Part shown: in pieces, positions 23,474-32,019 of the stretch
Layout of the letters: the number at the start of each line of letters is the position of its first letter
Numbering within the stretch: position 1 is the stretch's first letter
NCBI GenBank assembly: GCA_903958995.1
Contig: CAJBVG010000182.1
Coordinates: 1 to 33,542 of the forward strand
Direction of reading: 5' to 3'
Source of the DNA: an uncultured bacterium
GTDB lineage: Bacteria > Bacteroidota > Bacteroidia > Sphingobacteriales > Sphingobacteriaceae
Length of the DNA: 33,542 bases
Notes under the pieces: model-generated
Seen by the model: only the letters and a program-made list of their open reading frames with translations
Database searches by the model: none
Told to the model about the DNA's origin: nothing
Program-made: the position numbers and the translations under genes

Positions 23474-24991
23474 CTACCATCCGAATTCCCCTAGCAACAC
23501 CTTCTCAAAAAACTTCCTCAACTCATCTTGTTGTCCATTTGCATCGGCATCGCCTTGAAGTTTATATAAGTCGGAGCTGAAAAATATTTGATTGGTTTGG
23601 CTATTTACGTTTAATGTTTTGGCACAAAGCACTCTAGTATTCGTTACCCCATTAGCACGTTTTACTTGCCCGCGATATACCACAAATGCACTCGACTTAG
23701 GGAAGAATGGATCGATGGCATCAGAGAAAGTACTTACTTTCAATGTAGGGTAACCTACTGCATTTACAGCATCAGGAACAACTAATGAATCTAGAGGTAA
23801 GGAAGCTTTTTGGTTTGCTGCAAAAAAAGTTTGGAAACTATCTGCAGGTGTAAATTGAAATAGTGATGATGTTTTCGGGAAAGGACCAGCAGTAGAACCT
23901 TGTGCGTTATTATCAAAGTCACTTGTAATTAAAAGCTTCCCTCCGTTATTTAAATAATCTTGAAAAGTAGTTGAGCCTTCTTCGAATAACATCCCTCCTG
24001 CTGTTGCAGAACGAGAGTTATCTGAGTACATAAATACTTTATCGTATAAACCTAAAGTTAACAAGAAAGTTGGTTTCCATAATTTTGGAATGTATGCTTT
24101 ATTCTGACGATAGAAATCGTAATAATCATATGCACCATAAGCGGCAGACAATGCAGATGCATAAACCACATCAGCATTTGGAGTAGTAGAAATATTAAAA
24201 GCATCGAGTACTAATAAGTCTGATGTTTTTCTACGAAGTACAAATGGGTTTAATGAATCCATCTCACTTTCGGTACCTGATAAGTCTTTCGCTTTAATAT
24301 AAATTATATTGGAAGCACCAACGACTAAGCCTGTAATTTTTCTATTTAAATTAATTGAGCTACTACCTGCATAAACCGAAGCATTTGTTAATCCATTTAC
24401 TTCTGGTTGATCAGGAACGATACTAGCAAATGAAAAGTTTTTAGAAATAGCGAACCAAGCACCATTATTTATTTTGATATAAACAGAATCTAATGTTCCT
24501 ATTCCATCTAAATCGTTTGCAGTCCAAAGTAGTGAGAACACTGAATAAACCGAATCGCCTTTGATTAAATTATCATCTAAAGAAATAGTGGGCGCTGTAT
24601 TTTTAATTGGAATTTTTAGGTACGCTGGTGTTTTATCTTTATTGCCTTCGTTGTCGATTGCACGAACATAAAAATTGATATCTGTAGTATCACTTCCATT
24701 ATTGATGCTGAAGCGAAAAACAGAATCTTGATTTTCGGTATAAGTCCAGTTAATATTATCAAAAGAAATTTCGTATCCAGTGATGTACCCATCTTTATCA
24801 TCACCAGACCATTTCATATCGACAATTGCATTTAATCGATCGGTACCTGAGCGATTAATACTCGATAAATATAGATTGGTAACTGGTTCGGAATTGGGTT
24901 TTAATTGACCTTCTTTTTCACAAGAAAGCAATACAAAGGAAAGTAGAACACAAAATAGCATTCTAGAGAAAGTTGTAGCCGTTTTTATCAT
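23474..24991 (-). CDS. Lipoprotein with FN3-like domains and a DUF4350/amidotransferase-like region
   Basis: 505 residues. Lipobox LLSC gives Cys24 as the lipid anchor. Two FN3- or Ig-like domains follow (about 35-130 with MKWSGDDKDGYITGYEISFD and FYVRAIDNEGNKDKTPA; about 135-260). The C-terminal half (about 265-505; LLVLDAFN, LYDKVFMYSDN, FQDYLNNGGKLLITSDFD) resembles the Rossmann-like fold of glutamine-amidotransferase relatives with no clear catalytic Cys. FN3 domains with this SGDDKDG signature occur, from memory, in surface-gene clusters of the wider Bacteroidota group. A terminator-like hairpin (24998-25021) sits just before its start. Function unknown. Confidence 0.75.
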   Translation of the reverse strand: MIKTATTFSRMLFCVLLSFVLLSCEKEGQLKPNSEPVTNLYLSSINRSGTDRLNAIVDMKWSGDDKDGYITGYEISFDNINWTYTENQDSVFRFSINNGSDTTDINFYVRAIDNEGNKDKTPAYLKIPIKNTAPTISLDDNLIKGDSVYSVFSLLWTANDLDGIGTLDSVYIKINNGAWFAISKNFSFASIVPDQPEVNGLTNASVYAGSSSINLNRKITGLVVGASNIIYIKAKDLSGTESEMDSLNPFVLRRKTSDLLVLDAFNISTTPNADVVYASALSAAYGAYDYYDFYRQNKAYIPKLWKPTFLLTLGLYDKVFMYSDNSRSATAGGMLFEEGSTTFQDYLNNGGKLLITSDFDNNAQGSTAGPFPKTSSLFQFTPADSFQTFFAANQKASLPLDSLVVPDAVNAVGYPTLKVSTFSDAIDPFFPKSSAFVVYRGQVKRANGVTNTRVLCAKTLNVNSQTNQIFFSSDLYKLQGDADANGQQDELRKFFEKVLLGEFGW

Positions 24992-25021
24992 AAAAATAAA
25001 TCAAGCTAAAATACTTGATTT
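24992..25021 (-). terminator. AT-rich terminator-like hairpin directly before the FN3 lipoprotein start
   Basis: Arms AAATCAAG and CTTGATTT (24998-25021) with a U-rich tail on the minus strand that ends at the ATG of the next gene. It probably ends or thins the transcript of the gene at 25061-25906. Confidence 0.55.
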
Positions 25022-25060
25022 TTATGGAGAAAAGAAAAAAATAAGCATTTAAAAAGACGA

Positions 25061-25906
25061 TTATCTCATGCTAAAATTATAGCCCTGAGTAAGCCCAAAT
25101 GAAGCATTTTTGAAATAGAAAAATGATGGTTCGAAATTTGGATTTAATCCGAGTTCAAATGTCCCTGAATTTGGACGAATAAGTGAAGTAGCATAATGCC
25201 TACTAAAATACAAAGGCAAATCGGGTAAAATATCTAAAAGGGTAGTTTGATTAGGGTTTTTAAGCAATAAAATAAAGGGTAATAGTTCGTTAGAATGGTA
25301 TAAATTATTAAAAAACTGCCCATATTGATATTCAACGGTTGAAGTACTATCCGAACAGTTACCCAAATCTAAACCCGAGCAAAAAAAAGCTGACTCAATA
25401 ATTCCACCAATTTCACCTGTTTCTCTAACCAAATACCTTCGCTCTATACTTTTTAAATTAACTGAATCATAATTAAAAATTAACGCAAACGGATCATTTA
25501 CTCGGTAATACTTTAGGGTTGAAACTAACTTAACATTAGAAGGAGGAATTATCTTATACTCTATTTCAATATTTTCTAAACCAACAGACTCTTCATCCAA
25601 TAATGAAGTTATATTTCCAGCAATATCATAAATTGGAAAGTACTTTTTTATAGAGTTGCTTTTTTCGTAGTTTATTAGAATGGACTTCCAAGCATAAACA
25701 TTTGAAATCTCCAGATTAAAATCGAAAGATGTTTCTTTAGATTCTGTGTCTGTATAATATAAAGTTGCAAGTCGGTATCCGAATTTAACGGTGTCCTTTG
25801 GTGGATTGATATAGGTTGCGATACCATTGCTACTTTCTCGCTCGCAAGAAGAAAATAGAAACAAGAGACTTGAAAAAAGAGATATGTAATAAGAGATCTT
25901 CTTCAT
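25061..25906 (-). CDS. Lipoprotein of unknown function
   Basis: 281 residues. MKKISYYISLFSSLLFLFSS followed by Cys21 is a lipoprotein signal (FSSC-ER). The remainder has no motif I recognise; it is rich in beta-type alternation with Asp/Asn turns and has a single Cys pair (FFCSGLDLGNCSDS, about 172-183). It lies in the leftward surface run between the OB-fold protein and the FN3 lipoprotein. Its start is only 11 nt after the U-run of a strong bidirectional terminator, and I see no promoter in between, so it depends on read-through or an unrecognised promoter. Confidence 0.7.
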   Translation of the reverse strand: MKKISYYISLFSSLLFLFSSCERESSNGIATYINPPKDTVKFGYRLATLYYTDTESKETSFDFNLEISNVYAWKSILINYEKSNSIKKYFPIYDIAGNITSLLDEESVGLENIEIEYKIIPPSNVKLVSTLKYYRVNDPFALIFNYDSVNLKSIERRYLVRETGEIGGIIESAFFCSGLDLGNCSDSTSTVEYQYGQFFNNLYHSNELLPFILLLKNPNQTTLLDILPDLPLYFSRHYATSLIRPNSGTFELGLNPNFEPSFFYFKNASFGLTQGYNFSMR

Positions 25907-25917
25907 AAGTTAAATAT

Positions 25918-25951
25918 AAAAAAAGCCGCGAATTTCTCCGCGGCTTTTTTT
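25918..25951. terminator. Bidirectional intrinsic terminator
   Basis: A7-GCCGCG / CGCGGC-T7 forms a 13-bp stem with an 8-nt loop and a T-run on both strands. It follows the stop of the gene at 26001. Confidence 0.85.
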
Positions 25952-25969
25952 ATATACTATTTTAATGAC

Positions 25970-25995
25970 GGTCCCTGAGCGGAGCCGAAGGGACC
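25970..25995. repeat. GC-rich hairpin repeat after the OB-fold protein gene
   Basis: GGTCCCT and AGGGACC arms around TGAGCGGAGCCGA. It begins 6 nt after the stop codon. It is the empty-site form of the nested hairpin at 23424-23472. Confidence 0.85.
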
Positions 25996-26000
25996 TATTA

Positions 26001-28112
26001 CTATTTCGTCACTACAAAACGTCCATTATTCAACACACCTGCAGAAGCAGAAGAAATGCTGTAAATGTATGTTCCTTGTGATAAAGAAGAGATATCAATT
26101 TTAACTGTTCCTGTAGTTTCAGTTAATGTTGTAGTATTTACAACACGACCGAAAATATCATAAACAGTAAGCATTAAATCTGCAGAATTAACTGGCATGA
26201 TGTAATCTAAGTTCAAATTAGTAGTTGCAGGGTTTGGATAAACAACTGCTTTACCTTTATTAACGAATGATGATGTAATACCTAAAGCGGTATAAGTATC
26301 AAAATCATTATTGTTTCTTGGTAATAATTTCAAGTTACTGAATGAGTAAGTCATGATACCAGTTAACGAATTCATGCGATCACCTTTTTTAACAACGATG
26401 ATATCGATACCTGCATTTGGTGTCCATGAGCTATCATTCACATAAGAAACATTTAATGAAGAGAATGAAGTACTAGTTTGACGACCAGCAATGACACGGC
26501 AACCAGCACCAGCATCAGTAGTATCTTTTCCTACACGGTATTCAGCGAAATTACTTGGATCATCAGCATTTTGATTGATAATATATAAACCATTTGTTGG
26601 CATAAATTTAACAACCATACCTTCATAAGGCTCAGAACCTGTTGGGCTTTGGAAACGGAATGAATCTGCTTCAACTACTACTGGAGTAATTACACCTGAT
26701 CCATTTTTAGTAACTGAAGTAACACTTTCTAAACGTGTTAATCCGAAGTATTCTTTTACAGTACCAGTGATGGTAACTTTTTCGCCTGTTAATAATGTAG
26801 ATAAACCAGTTCCATTTGCTACGAAAATACCAGCATATGTACCTTGGTTTTCTTGTTGAATGTGAACATAACCTAAATCAGAAACTGAAGATGTAACCAC
26901 ACCAGTAACTGTTACTGCTTGATCAACAAATCCTGAGTTACCAGATTTGAATGGAGAATATTGAACATCATAAATAGTTAAACCATTATTTCTAACTACA
27001 TAGAATTTTGGATCTTCTGCAGGAACATTAGGAATACGACTAGTTAAATTTGCAGGAGATGCATCTTTAGCCATGATGTAATATTTCACTAAAGAACCAT
27101 CTGCTTGAGCAGCGATATTAGCTGTATATAAATTTCCATTTGCACTCATTGGAACAGCAATGTAACTATTGCTAGTTGCTCCAACAGCATAATATAATAC
27201 AGCAGTATCAACACCTTCTTGATCGGTGATGTTAGCTGAAATCATTACTGAGTTAGTGTTATTAGGCACAACGAAATTTCTTGTAATACCTGAAATTGAA
27301 GGTGCAGAAGCTCCCCAAACTACATCAGCAGGTTTAATAGGATGTAACTCATAACCTCTATTATTTTTAGAGTGTAATAAAACACCTTTGATAGAGTTGA
27401 TAAAGTCACCTACTACAGGAGGTACAAATGTTCCACCTGTTGCTGGTAAACGGAATGATGAGAAACGATCTGAAATATTCATTTTGTTTCCTGAAGCATC
27501 AATTACGTTGAAACTTACACGAGCACCATTAGAGAAATAATCAACTGAAGAAACTGTTAAATTACGTAGTTCTACATATTGACCTTCATACTGCTCACCA
27601 GTAGTAAGGATGTTATTTCTATTGATGTCGTTTAATTCTGCAGCAGTAACTAATTTTGCTTTAACAGTAATTCCACCACCTAATAATATAATAGGTGTAG
27701 CTGGATTTGTATTGTTAGGTACGAATTCAGTTTCACCTTGGAATTCTTCCACGTGACCAGTAATTTCTACAGAGTCACCTTCTACAAGTGATAAGATACC
27801 TGTACCACCATCACCCGGAGTTGTAGAACCTGGGAATGGTTGATAAACGTCAATTCCTGAGAAAGCCGAACCATCATTGGTTTGAATCCAAATTTGTTTA
27901 CCACCAACAATAGTAGATAAACCAGCATCCATAATTACAACACCACGAATACGAATAGTATCTGTAATGGCAAATGAAGACGCATCATTTCCTGCCGCTA
28001 AATCTTGTTGCGACACCGTTTGTACTTCTGTGATAGTTTTTAAAGGATATTGTGCATTTGCAGCAATAGCCATCACTAAGAAGCATGCTAATGAAAGTAA
28101 TTTTTTGTTCAT
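26001..28112 (-). CDS. Secreted multi-domain protein with OB-like domains and T9SS type A sorting domain
   Basis: 703 residues. Signal peptide 1-20 (MNKKLLSLACFLVMAIAANA). A first OB-like region (about 45-265) carries IRIRGVVIMDAG, IWIQTNDGSAFSGIDVY and GDSVEITGHVEEFQGETEF. An Ig-like segment follows (about 272-370). A second OB-like region (about 375-530) has VTVTGVVTSSVSDLGYVHIQ, IFVANGT and GEKVTITGTVKEYFGLTRL. The sorting domain starts near 617 (VVYPNPATTNLNLDY). The OB pattern is like the YhcR/ExeM-type domains that accompany extracellular nucleases; I see no nuclease motif in this protein itself. An EEP nuclease is encoded two genes upstream, so it may be a nucleic-acid-binding partner. 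Confidence 0.78.
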   Translation of the reverse strand: MNKKLLSLACFLVMAIAANAQYPLKTITEVQTVSQQDLAAGNDASSFAITDTIRIRGVVIMDAGLSTIVGGKQIWIQTNDGSAFSGIDVYQPFPGSTTPGDGGTGILSLVEGDSVEITGHVEEFQGETEFVPNNTNPATPIILLGGGITVKAKLVTAAELNDINRNNILTTGEQYEGQYVELRNLTVSSVDYFSNGARVSFNVIDASGNKMNISDRFSSFRLPATGGTFVPPVVGDFINSIKGVLLHSKNNRGYELHPIKPADVVWGASAPSISGITRNFVVPNNTNSVMISANITDQEGVDTAVLYYAVGATSNSYIAVPMSANGNLYTANIAAQADGSLVKYYIMAKDASPANLTSRIPNVPAEDPKFYVVRNNGLTIYDVQYSPFKSGNSGFVDQAVTVTGVVTSSVSDLGYVHIQQENQGTYAGIFVANGTGLSTLLTGEKVTITGTVKEYFGLTRLESVTSVTKNGSGVITPVVVEADSFRFQSPTGSEPYEGMVVKFMPTNGLYIINQNADDPSNFAEYRVGKDTTDAGAGCRVIAGRQTSTSFSSLNVSYVNDSSWTPNAGIDIIVVKKGDRMNSLTGIMTYSFSNLKLLPRNNNDFDTYTALGITSSFVNKGKAVVYPNPATTNLNLDYIMPVNSADLMLTVYDIFGRVVNTTTLTETTGTVKIDISSLSQGTYIYSISSASAGVLNNGRFVVTK

Positions 28113-28151
28113 TTTATTTTTGTTTGTTTTTCTTTTGTTCGTTTTTTTTTC

Positions 28152-28268
28152 GTCGGAGTGTCCCTGTCTGCAACAGGCAGGCTCGCTTCGACATTAATCT
28201 TGTGTTCGTCGAAGCGTCCTCGCTTCGACATTAATTCATATAATCTGTCGGAGTGTCCTCACTCCGAC
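28152..28268. repeat. Three related hairpins between two T9SS genes
   Basis: Hairpin 1: arms GTCGGAGTG (28152-28160) and CGCTTCGAC (28184-28192) with an inner hairpin (CTGTCTG/CAGGCAG). Hairpin 2: GTCGAAGCG-loop-CGCTTCGAC (28208-28229). Hairpin 3: GTCGGAGTG-loop-CACTCCGAC (28247-28268). The stems differ only by changes that keep pairing. GACGAACGGTT follows hairpin 3 next to the stop at 28285. Confidence 0.88.
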
Positions 28269-28284
28269 GAACGGTTCAATAATT

Positions 28285-30399
28285 CTATTTTATTAAGGCA
28301 AATTTACCTTTGTATGTTTTTCCAGTTTTAGTATCCTTCACGGAGAACAAATAAGTTCCTCGTGCAATAATTTGATTGTCTTTTGATAATAAATCCCATG
28401 CGTGTTCTCCGCCTGAGAACTTTGTTTGTGTTGGGTCTGAGTACGTACTCATCCAACGAATATCATCTCCAGTATAAGATTCATTATGGGTAAATTCATC
28501 TACTAAATCTCCTGCTGATGAATAAATTTTCACTTGGCAGTTTGATGGTAAATTCGCGAAGTATATTTTTTTATCTTCTGGATTTTTACTCAACCCTTCC
28601 CAAGCCGCTACACCGTAGTATGGATTAGGATACACAAATGGGTCACCATTTTTAAAATCATCATTCGCAGGCATTCCTGGGAACACTCGTTTTAAACTTG
28701 GAGTGGTACTTGATTCTAATGATTGTAAATTATTGATAGCATCACCTTGATCAAATGAAGTAATGGCGATAGCATGTTGCCAACCGTTTTGAATATTTTC
28801 AAAAGTGTACTTGTAGAAATAATAAATGGTATCACCTTGTGAATCTAATTCGCCAAACGTTACTGAATCGGTAAGTTGTATCGCTCCAAAACTTGTATTA
28901 CTAAACAAGTTGTTATCGTTACGGTCAAATTCCGCTACCAGCTTTAACGACTTCACAATATCTTGTGTACCGGTAACATCAAAACCTACAGTTGTTTTAT
29001 ATAAACGATAACCTTCAAAATCTTTCTTCTTCGATATTGGATCTACAGATGATTCCGAATTTTTAGACCAATACAATTCAATTTTATTTTCTGACGCAAT
29101 TACTTTTGCACGTGGAATATTTGGTGGCGATGGCAATACAAAACGAGTAATTTTACCATCTTCATCTCTATCCTCTCCTGGATCTAAGATACCATTGAAG
29201 TTTGCGTCTTCTCCATTATATGCAGTTTGCGCAAACAATGAGTTTTGAACTAGTACTCCTTTTTGTACATCATTATCAGCCGAGTTTGGATTCCCATCTT
29301 CTACTTTTTTAGCACATACTAAGGAGAATGAAACATTGATACTTTCCCCTGGTGCTACACGTCTAAACGGACCAACCGACATTAAGTGTGAGCGGTTATT
29401 GGCTTGACGTAAGGTTGGACGAATAATCGTTTCCCAATCGGTACGAGAATTTAAACCTGCAGACATTTTACCATATTTCTGATTATCGTCGCCCGGAGAA
29501 AAATACAAGGGGTCGGCAGAATTTTGAAATTGCCAAGCATTATAATGAGCAAAGAAATTATTTCTAACTAAGGGATGAGCCAATCCATCTTTATCAATTG
29601 CTCCTAGGAATTTCAATCCAACATAACTTTCGGTAAATCCTAAGTCACCATTGGCATCTAACTCATAAGCGATGAATAAAGAATCTAAATATCCATTTCC
29701 ACCCTTATTGAAAAATGCTCCTCCACCGGGAGTAGTTACGTTTACATTTCTAACTACACCATCTTTCCAATACCCAACAAATACAGAGTCCCAAGTATTG
29801 GTGCTGTTATTGGTAATCACATAATTTAAGATAACGAAGTAATTCGCAAAGTTGAAATTATAATTATACGATTCGAAATGAACATCTGCACCTAATGGAA
29901 ATAAGTGATTGTTGATTTGAATATTTGTACCCGGTACGGTTGTGTTTTTATCTGTAAAGTCTGAAACAAAATCTTGATGCGAAATCGCACTTGTTTGATA
30001 TAATGGATTATCAATTAAACTTGAACGCTCTAGCATTTTTGAACCTAGATTAGCAGTGAACTCGAAGTTTTGCTTCCCTGTTGTATAACCACTAGCGTCA
30101 TCTATAGCACCAGTACTTACTGCTACTTGAGAACCATTGATGTATCCACCAATCCACAATCCTCCTTGAAATAAATGCTCAATTCCAGATCCTGCAGGAA
30201 ACTCACATGATGAATAATTCAAAACATTGTAAGAACCACGGAATGCATTTCCGATCATCCCTAAATTATTTATCGTCATTCGAATATTTCCAGCGGTTGT
30301 TTGCTTCTCTTCGAATGATGCTTGCGCTTTTACTTCCACTGTTTTCGTTACCGCGAACAATGATAGCATCAATGCAACAATATATTTTTTATTACTCAT
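28285..30399 (-). CDS. Large secreted protein with calcium-type loop and FlgD-like/sorting C-terminus
   Basis: 704 residues. Signal peptide about 1-25 (ending VKA, then Q). A conserved-looking N-terminal block (TTAGNIRMTINNLGMIGNAF, FQGGLWIGGYINGSQV, 35-95) resembles surface proteins I recall from the Bacteroidota/Ignavibacteria group. DANFNGILDPGEDRDEDGKI (398-417) looks like tandem calcium-binding loops. The C-terminal part has FVYPNPYYG, KIYFANLPSNCQVKIYSSAGDLVDEF and IARGTYLFSVKDTKTGKTYKGKFALIK, a FlgD-Ig/T9SS-type ending. No enzyme motif is visible. It starts 1 nt after the EEP nuclease stop, so the two are in one transcript. Confidence 0.78.
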   Translation of the reverse strand: MSNKKYIVALMLSLFAVTKTVEVKAQASFEEKQTTAGNIRMTINNLGMIGNAFRGSYNVLNYSSCEFPAGSGIEHLFQGGLWIGGYINGSQVAVSTGAIDDASGYTTGKQNFEFTANLGSKMLERSSLIDNPLYQTSAISHQDFVSDFTDKNTTVPGTNIQINNHLFPLGADVHFESYNYNFNFANYFVILNYVITNNSTNTWDSVFVGYWKDGVVRNVNVTTPGGGAFFNKGGNGYLDSLFIAYELDANGDLGFTESYVGLKFLGAIDKDGLAHPLVRNNFFAHYNAWQFQNSADPLYFSPGDDNQKYGKMSAGLNSRTDWETIIRPTLRQANNRSHLMSVGPFRRVAPGESINVSFSLVCAKKVEDGNPNSADNDVQKGVLVQNSLFAQTAYNGEDANFNGILDPGEDRDEDGKITRFVLPSPPNIPRAKVIASENKIELYWSKNSESSVDPISKKKDFEGYRLYKTTVGFDVTGTQDIVKSLKLVAEFDRNDNNLFSNTSFGAIQLTDSVTFGELDSQGDTIYYFYKYTFENIQNGWQHAIAITSFDQGDAINNLQSLESSTTPSLKRVFPGMPANDDFKNGDPFVYPNPYYGVAAWEGLSKNPEDKKIYFANLPSNCQVKIYSSAGDLVDEFTHNESYTGDDIRWMSTYSDPTQTKFSGGEHAWDLLSKDNQIIARGTYLFSVKDTKTGKTYKGKFALIK

Positions 30400-30400
30400 G

Positions 30401-31696
30401 TTATTTCTTCAATAGTTTACGTTGTATTACCCAACCATTTTCATTACGGATTTTCAAGATATAAACTCCTTGATTCAAGTCGAATGGTAATGTATAATGC
30501 AAATCATTTTCTGTGAATAGATGATTAAATTTCAACAGACGTTTTGCATTAATATCGAATAATTCAAAACTGATATTTTTAGAAAGCAATGCTGCTGAAA
30601 CGTGTATGTTCAACTCATTACTAATTGGGTTTTGTAAATAAATTTGATTTTCGAAATTTTTCAACTCTTGTGAAACGCTTTGTGGTAAAGGTTTCTTCGG
30701 TGTAAACACAAAATCTGCGCGGATAGGAATGTGGTCCGACATGTTGTATAAAGCACCTAATACATCTGTTGGCACTGAAGTATTTGTTGGTGCGGCATTA
30801 ATCGCTAAATTAAAATGCTGCCCATCATTTCCAACTGGAATGTATGTACTTGGTAGTATTCTCATATTTGCCGAATCCGAAATTAATGATTTTGAACAAA
30901 GCATAATATCAAATCGATCATCCATACCTCCACTAGAAAATCCGCCTGTTTGTGTAGTATGGGTAGATTGAGTATGGATATTCGAATAAGCTGAATTATT
31001 ATTCCAAGTGCCTACCTTATTCAATGGATCTTTTAACTTATTTAAACTATCCGTGTTCGTGGTTAATTGATAAAACGCTGCTTCTGTATTGGTGTAAACG
31101 TTAAAATCGCCCATCACCATAATATTCTTGCTTTTGCCGAACGCATTAATGTAATTTACTATTTGAATAGCTTCATTACCTCGCGTTGCTTCATCACTAG
31201 ACGTATTCCCTGCTTTAAAGTGAAGAACAAGCACCGTAAAAAAAATAGTATCTCCAGTTTTCACACTATTAGAATCAACATACATGAAATTAAACCCAGT
31301 AATTTCTCGCTGAACTGTACTTACTGTATCCTGACTTAATAATTTTAATTTAGTAGAATTATAGAAAATCGTATTGGTTAATGATTTATCGACACCTGCC
31401 TTAGATAAGGCTCCTCTTCTCCATGAGGTAACTCCATTAATATTAAGTGCTCCAGTTAATACGTTTTGAGCATAATCTGCTGTAGCCGATAATTCATTTA
31501 CACCTATTACATCAGGCTGAACATAGGTTACAATTGTATTTAACAATGGGTTTTTAAAGCTTGGCTCTTTGCCGCTTTCCCCATAACGAAATAAGTTGTA
31601 TTGCATCACTCTCAAGGTATCTTGAGAAAACGCAGTTAACTGCATAAAAACAGTCAACAATACAAACACGAGCAATACTCTTTTCTTGTTCTCCAT
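30401..31696 (-). CDS. Secreted endonuclease/exonuclease/phosphatase (EEP) family protein with T9SS sorting domain
   Basis: 431 residues. Signal peptide about 1-24. All EEP (DNase I-like) catalytic positions are present: N34 (MQYNLF), E68 (DVIGVNEL), H159 (LHFKAG), D197/N199 (MGDFNVY), D263 (RFDIML) and D321-H322 (MSDHIPI). The sorting domain begins near 350 (NQIYLQNPISNELNIH) and ends VIQRKLLKK. It most likely cleaves phosphodiester bonds outside the cell, on nucleic acid or another phosphodiester such as sphingomyelin; the substrate is not fixed by these motifs. It is the first gene of the leftward surface run, with a TACATTTG promoter box 20 nt upstream, and is 1 nt from the next gene. Confidence 0.9.
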   Translation of the reverse strand: MENKKRVLLVFVLLTVFMQLTAFSQDTLRVMQYNLFRYGESGKEPSFKNPLLNTIVTYVQPDVIGVNELSATADYAQNVLTGALNINGVTSWRRGALSKAGVDKSLTNTIFYNSTKLKLLSQDTVSTVQREITGFNFMYVDSNSVKTGDTIFFTVLVLHFKAGNTSSDEATRGNEAIQIVNYINAFGKSKNIMVMGDFNVYTNTEAAFYQLTTNTDSLNKLKDPLNKVGTWNNNSAYSNIHTQSTHTTQTGGFSSGGMDDRFDIMLCSKSLISDSANMRILPSTYIPVGNDGQHFNLAINAAPTNTSVPTDVLGALYNMSDHIPIRADFVFTPKKPLPQSVSQELKNFENQIYLQNPISNELNIHVSAALLSKNISFELFDINAKRLLKFNHLFTENDLHYTLPFDLNQGVYILKIRNENGWVIQRKLLKK

Positions 31697-31716
31697 TATT
31701 TAGGTAAAATAGCTAA

Positions 31717-31724
31717 CAAATGTA
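31717..31724 (-). promoter_or_regulatory. -7 promoter box of the EEP nuclease gene
   Basis: TACATTTG on the minus strand matches TAnnTTTG exactly; no TTG found 19-21 nt upstream. Confidence 0.5.
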
Positions 31725-31778
31725 AAAATATTATTCCGCTCCTTTATTAAGGAAATATTAACATTTTTAGGGAATTAA

Positions 31779-32010
31779 CTAAAATTTAGCACAAGGTATT
31801 GGGCGACGGTTGTATTTGGAATGCGAGCCAAATTTTAAGCCTCCGTTAAATTCGTAAATGACTGATATTTCGTGACTTCCAGAAGTTTTTTGGAATAATC
31901 CAGAAGTAGTTATATCATATGAATAGCCGATTCTTAATGGTTTATCTTCCAAAGCGTAACCTAAAAGGATTACAAAGGCATCGTTATTAACATTTTTCAA
32001 GGTGAAACTA
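31779..32010 (-). pseudogene. 3' remnant of a PorP/SprF-family gene
   Basis: About 75 codons of open frame remain. FTLKNVNNDAFVILLGYAL, IGYSYDITTSGL, SGSHEISVIYEF and the final RRPIPCAKF are the C-terminal signature of PorP/SprF outer-membrane proteins, which are normally about 300 residues or more. The N-terminal three quarters are missing: upstream the frame runs straight into the gpsA 3' end. The only in-frame start is TTG at 32000, with no signal peptide. I read it as a decayed fragment left by a deletion next to gpsA. The conserved ending suggests the loss is not very old. Confidence 0.8.
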
Positions 32011-32019
32011 CTTATACAA

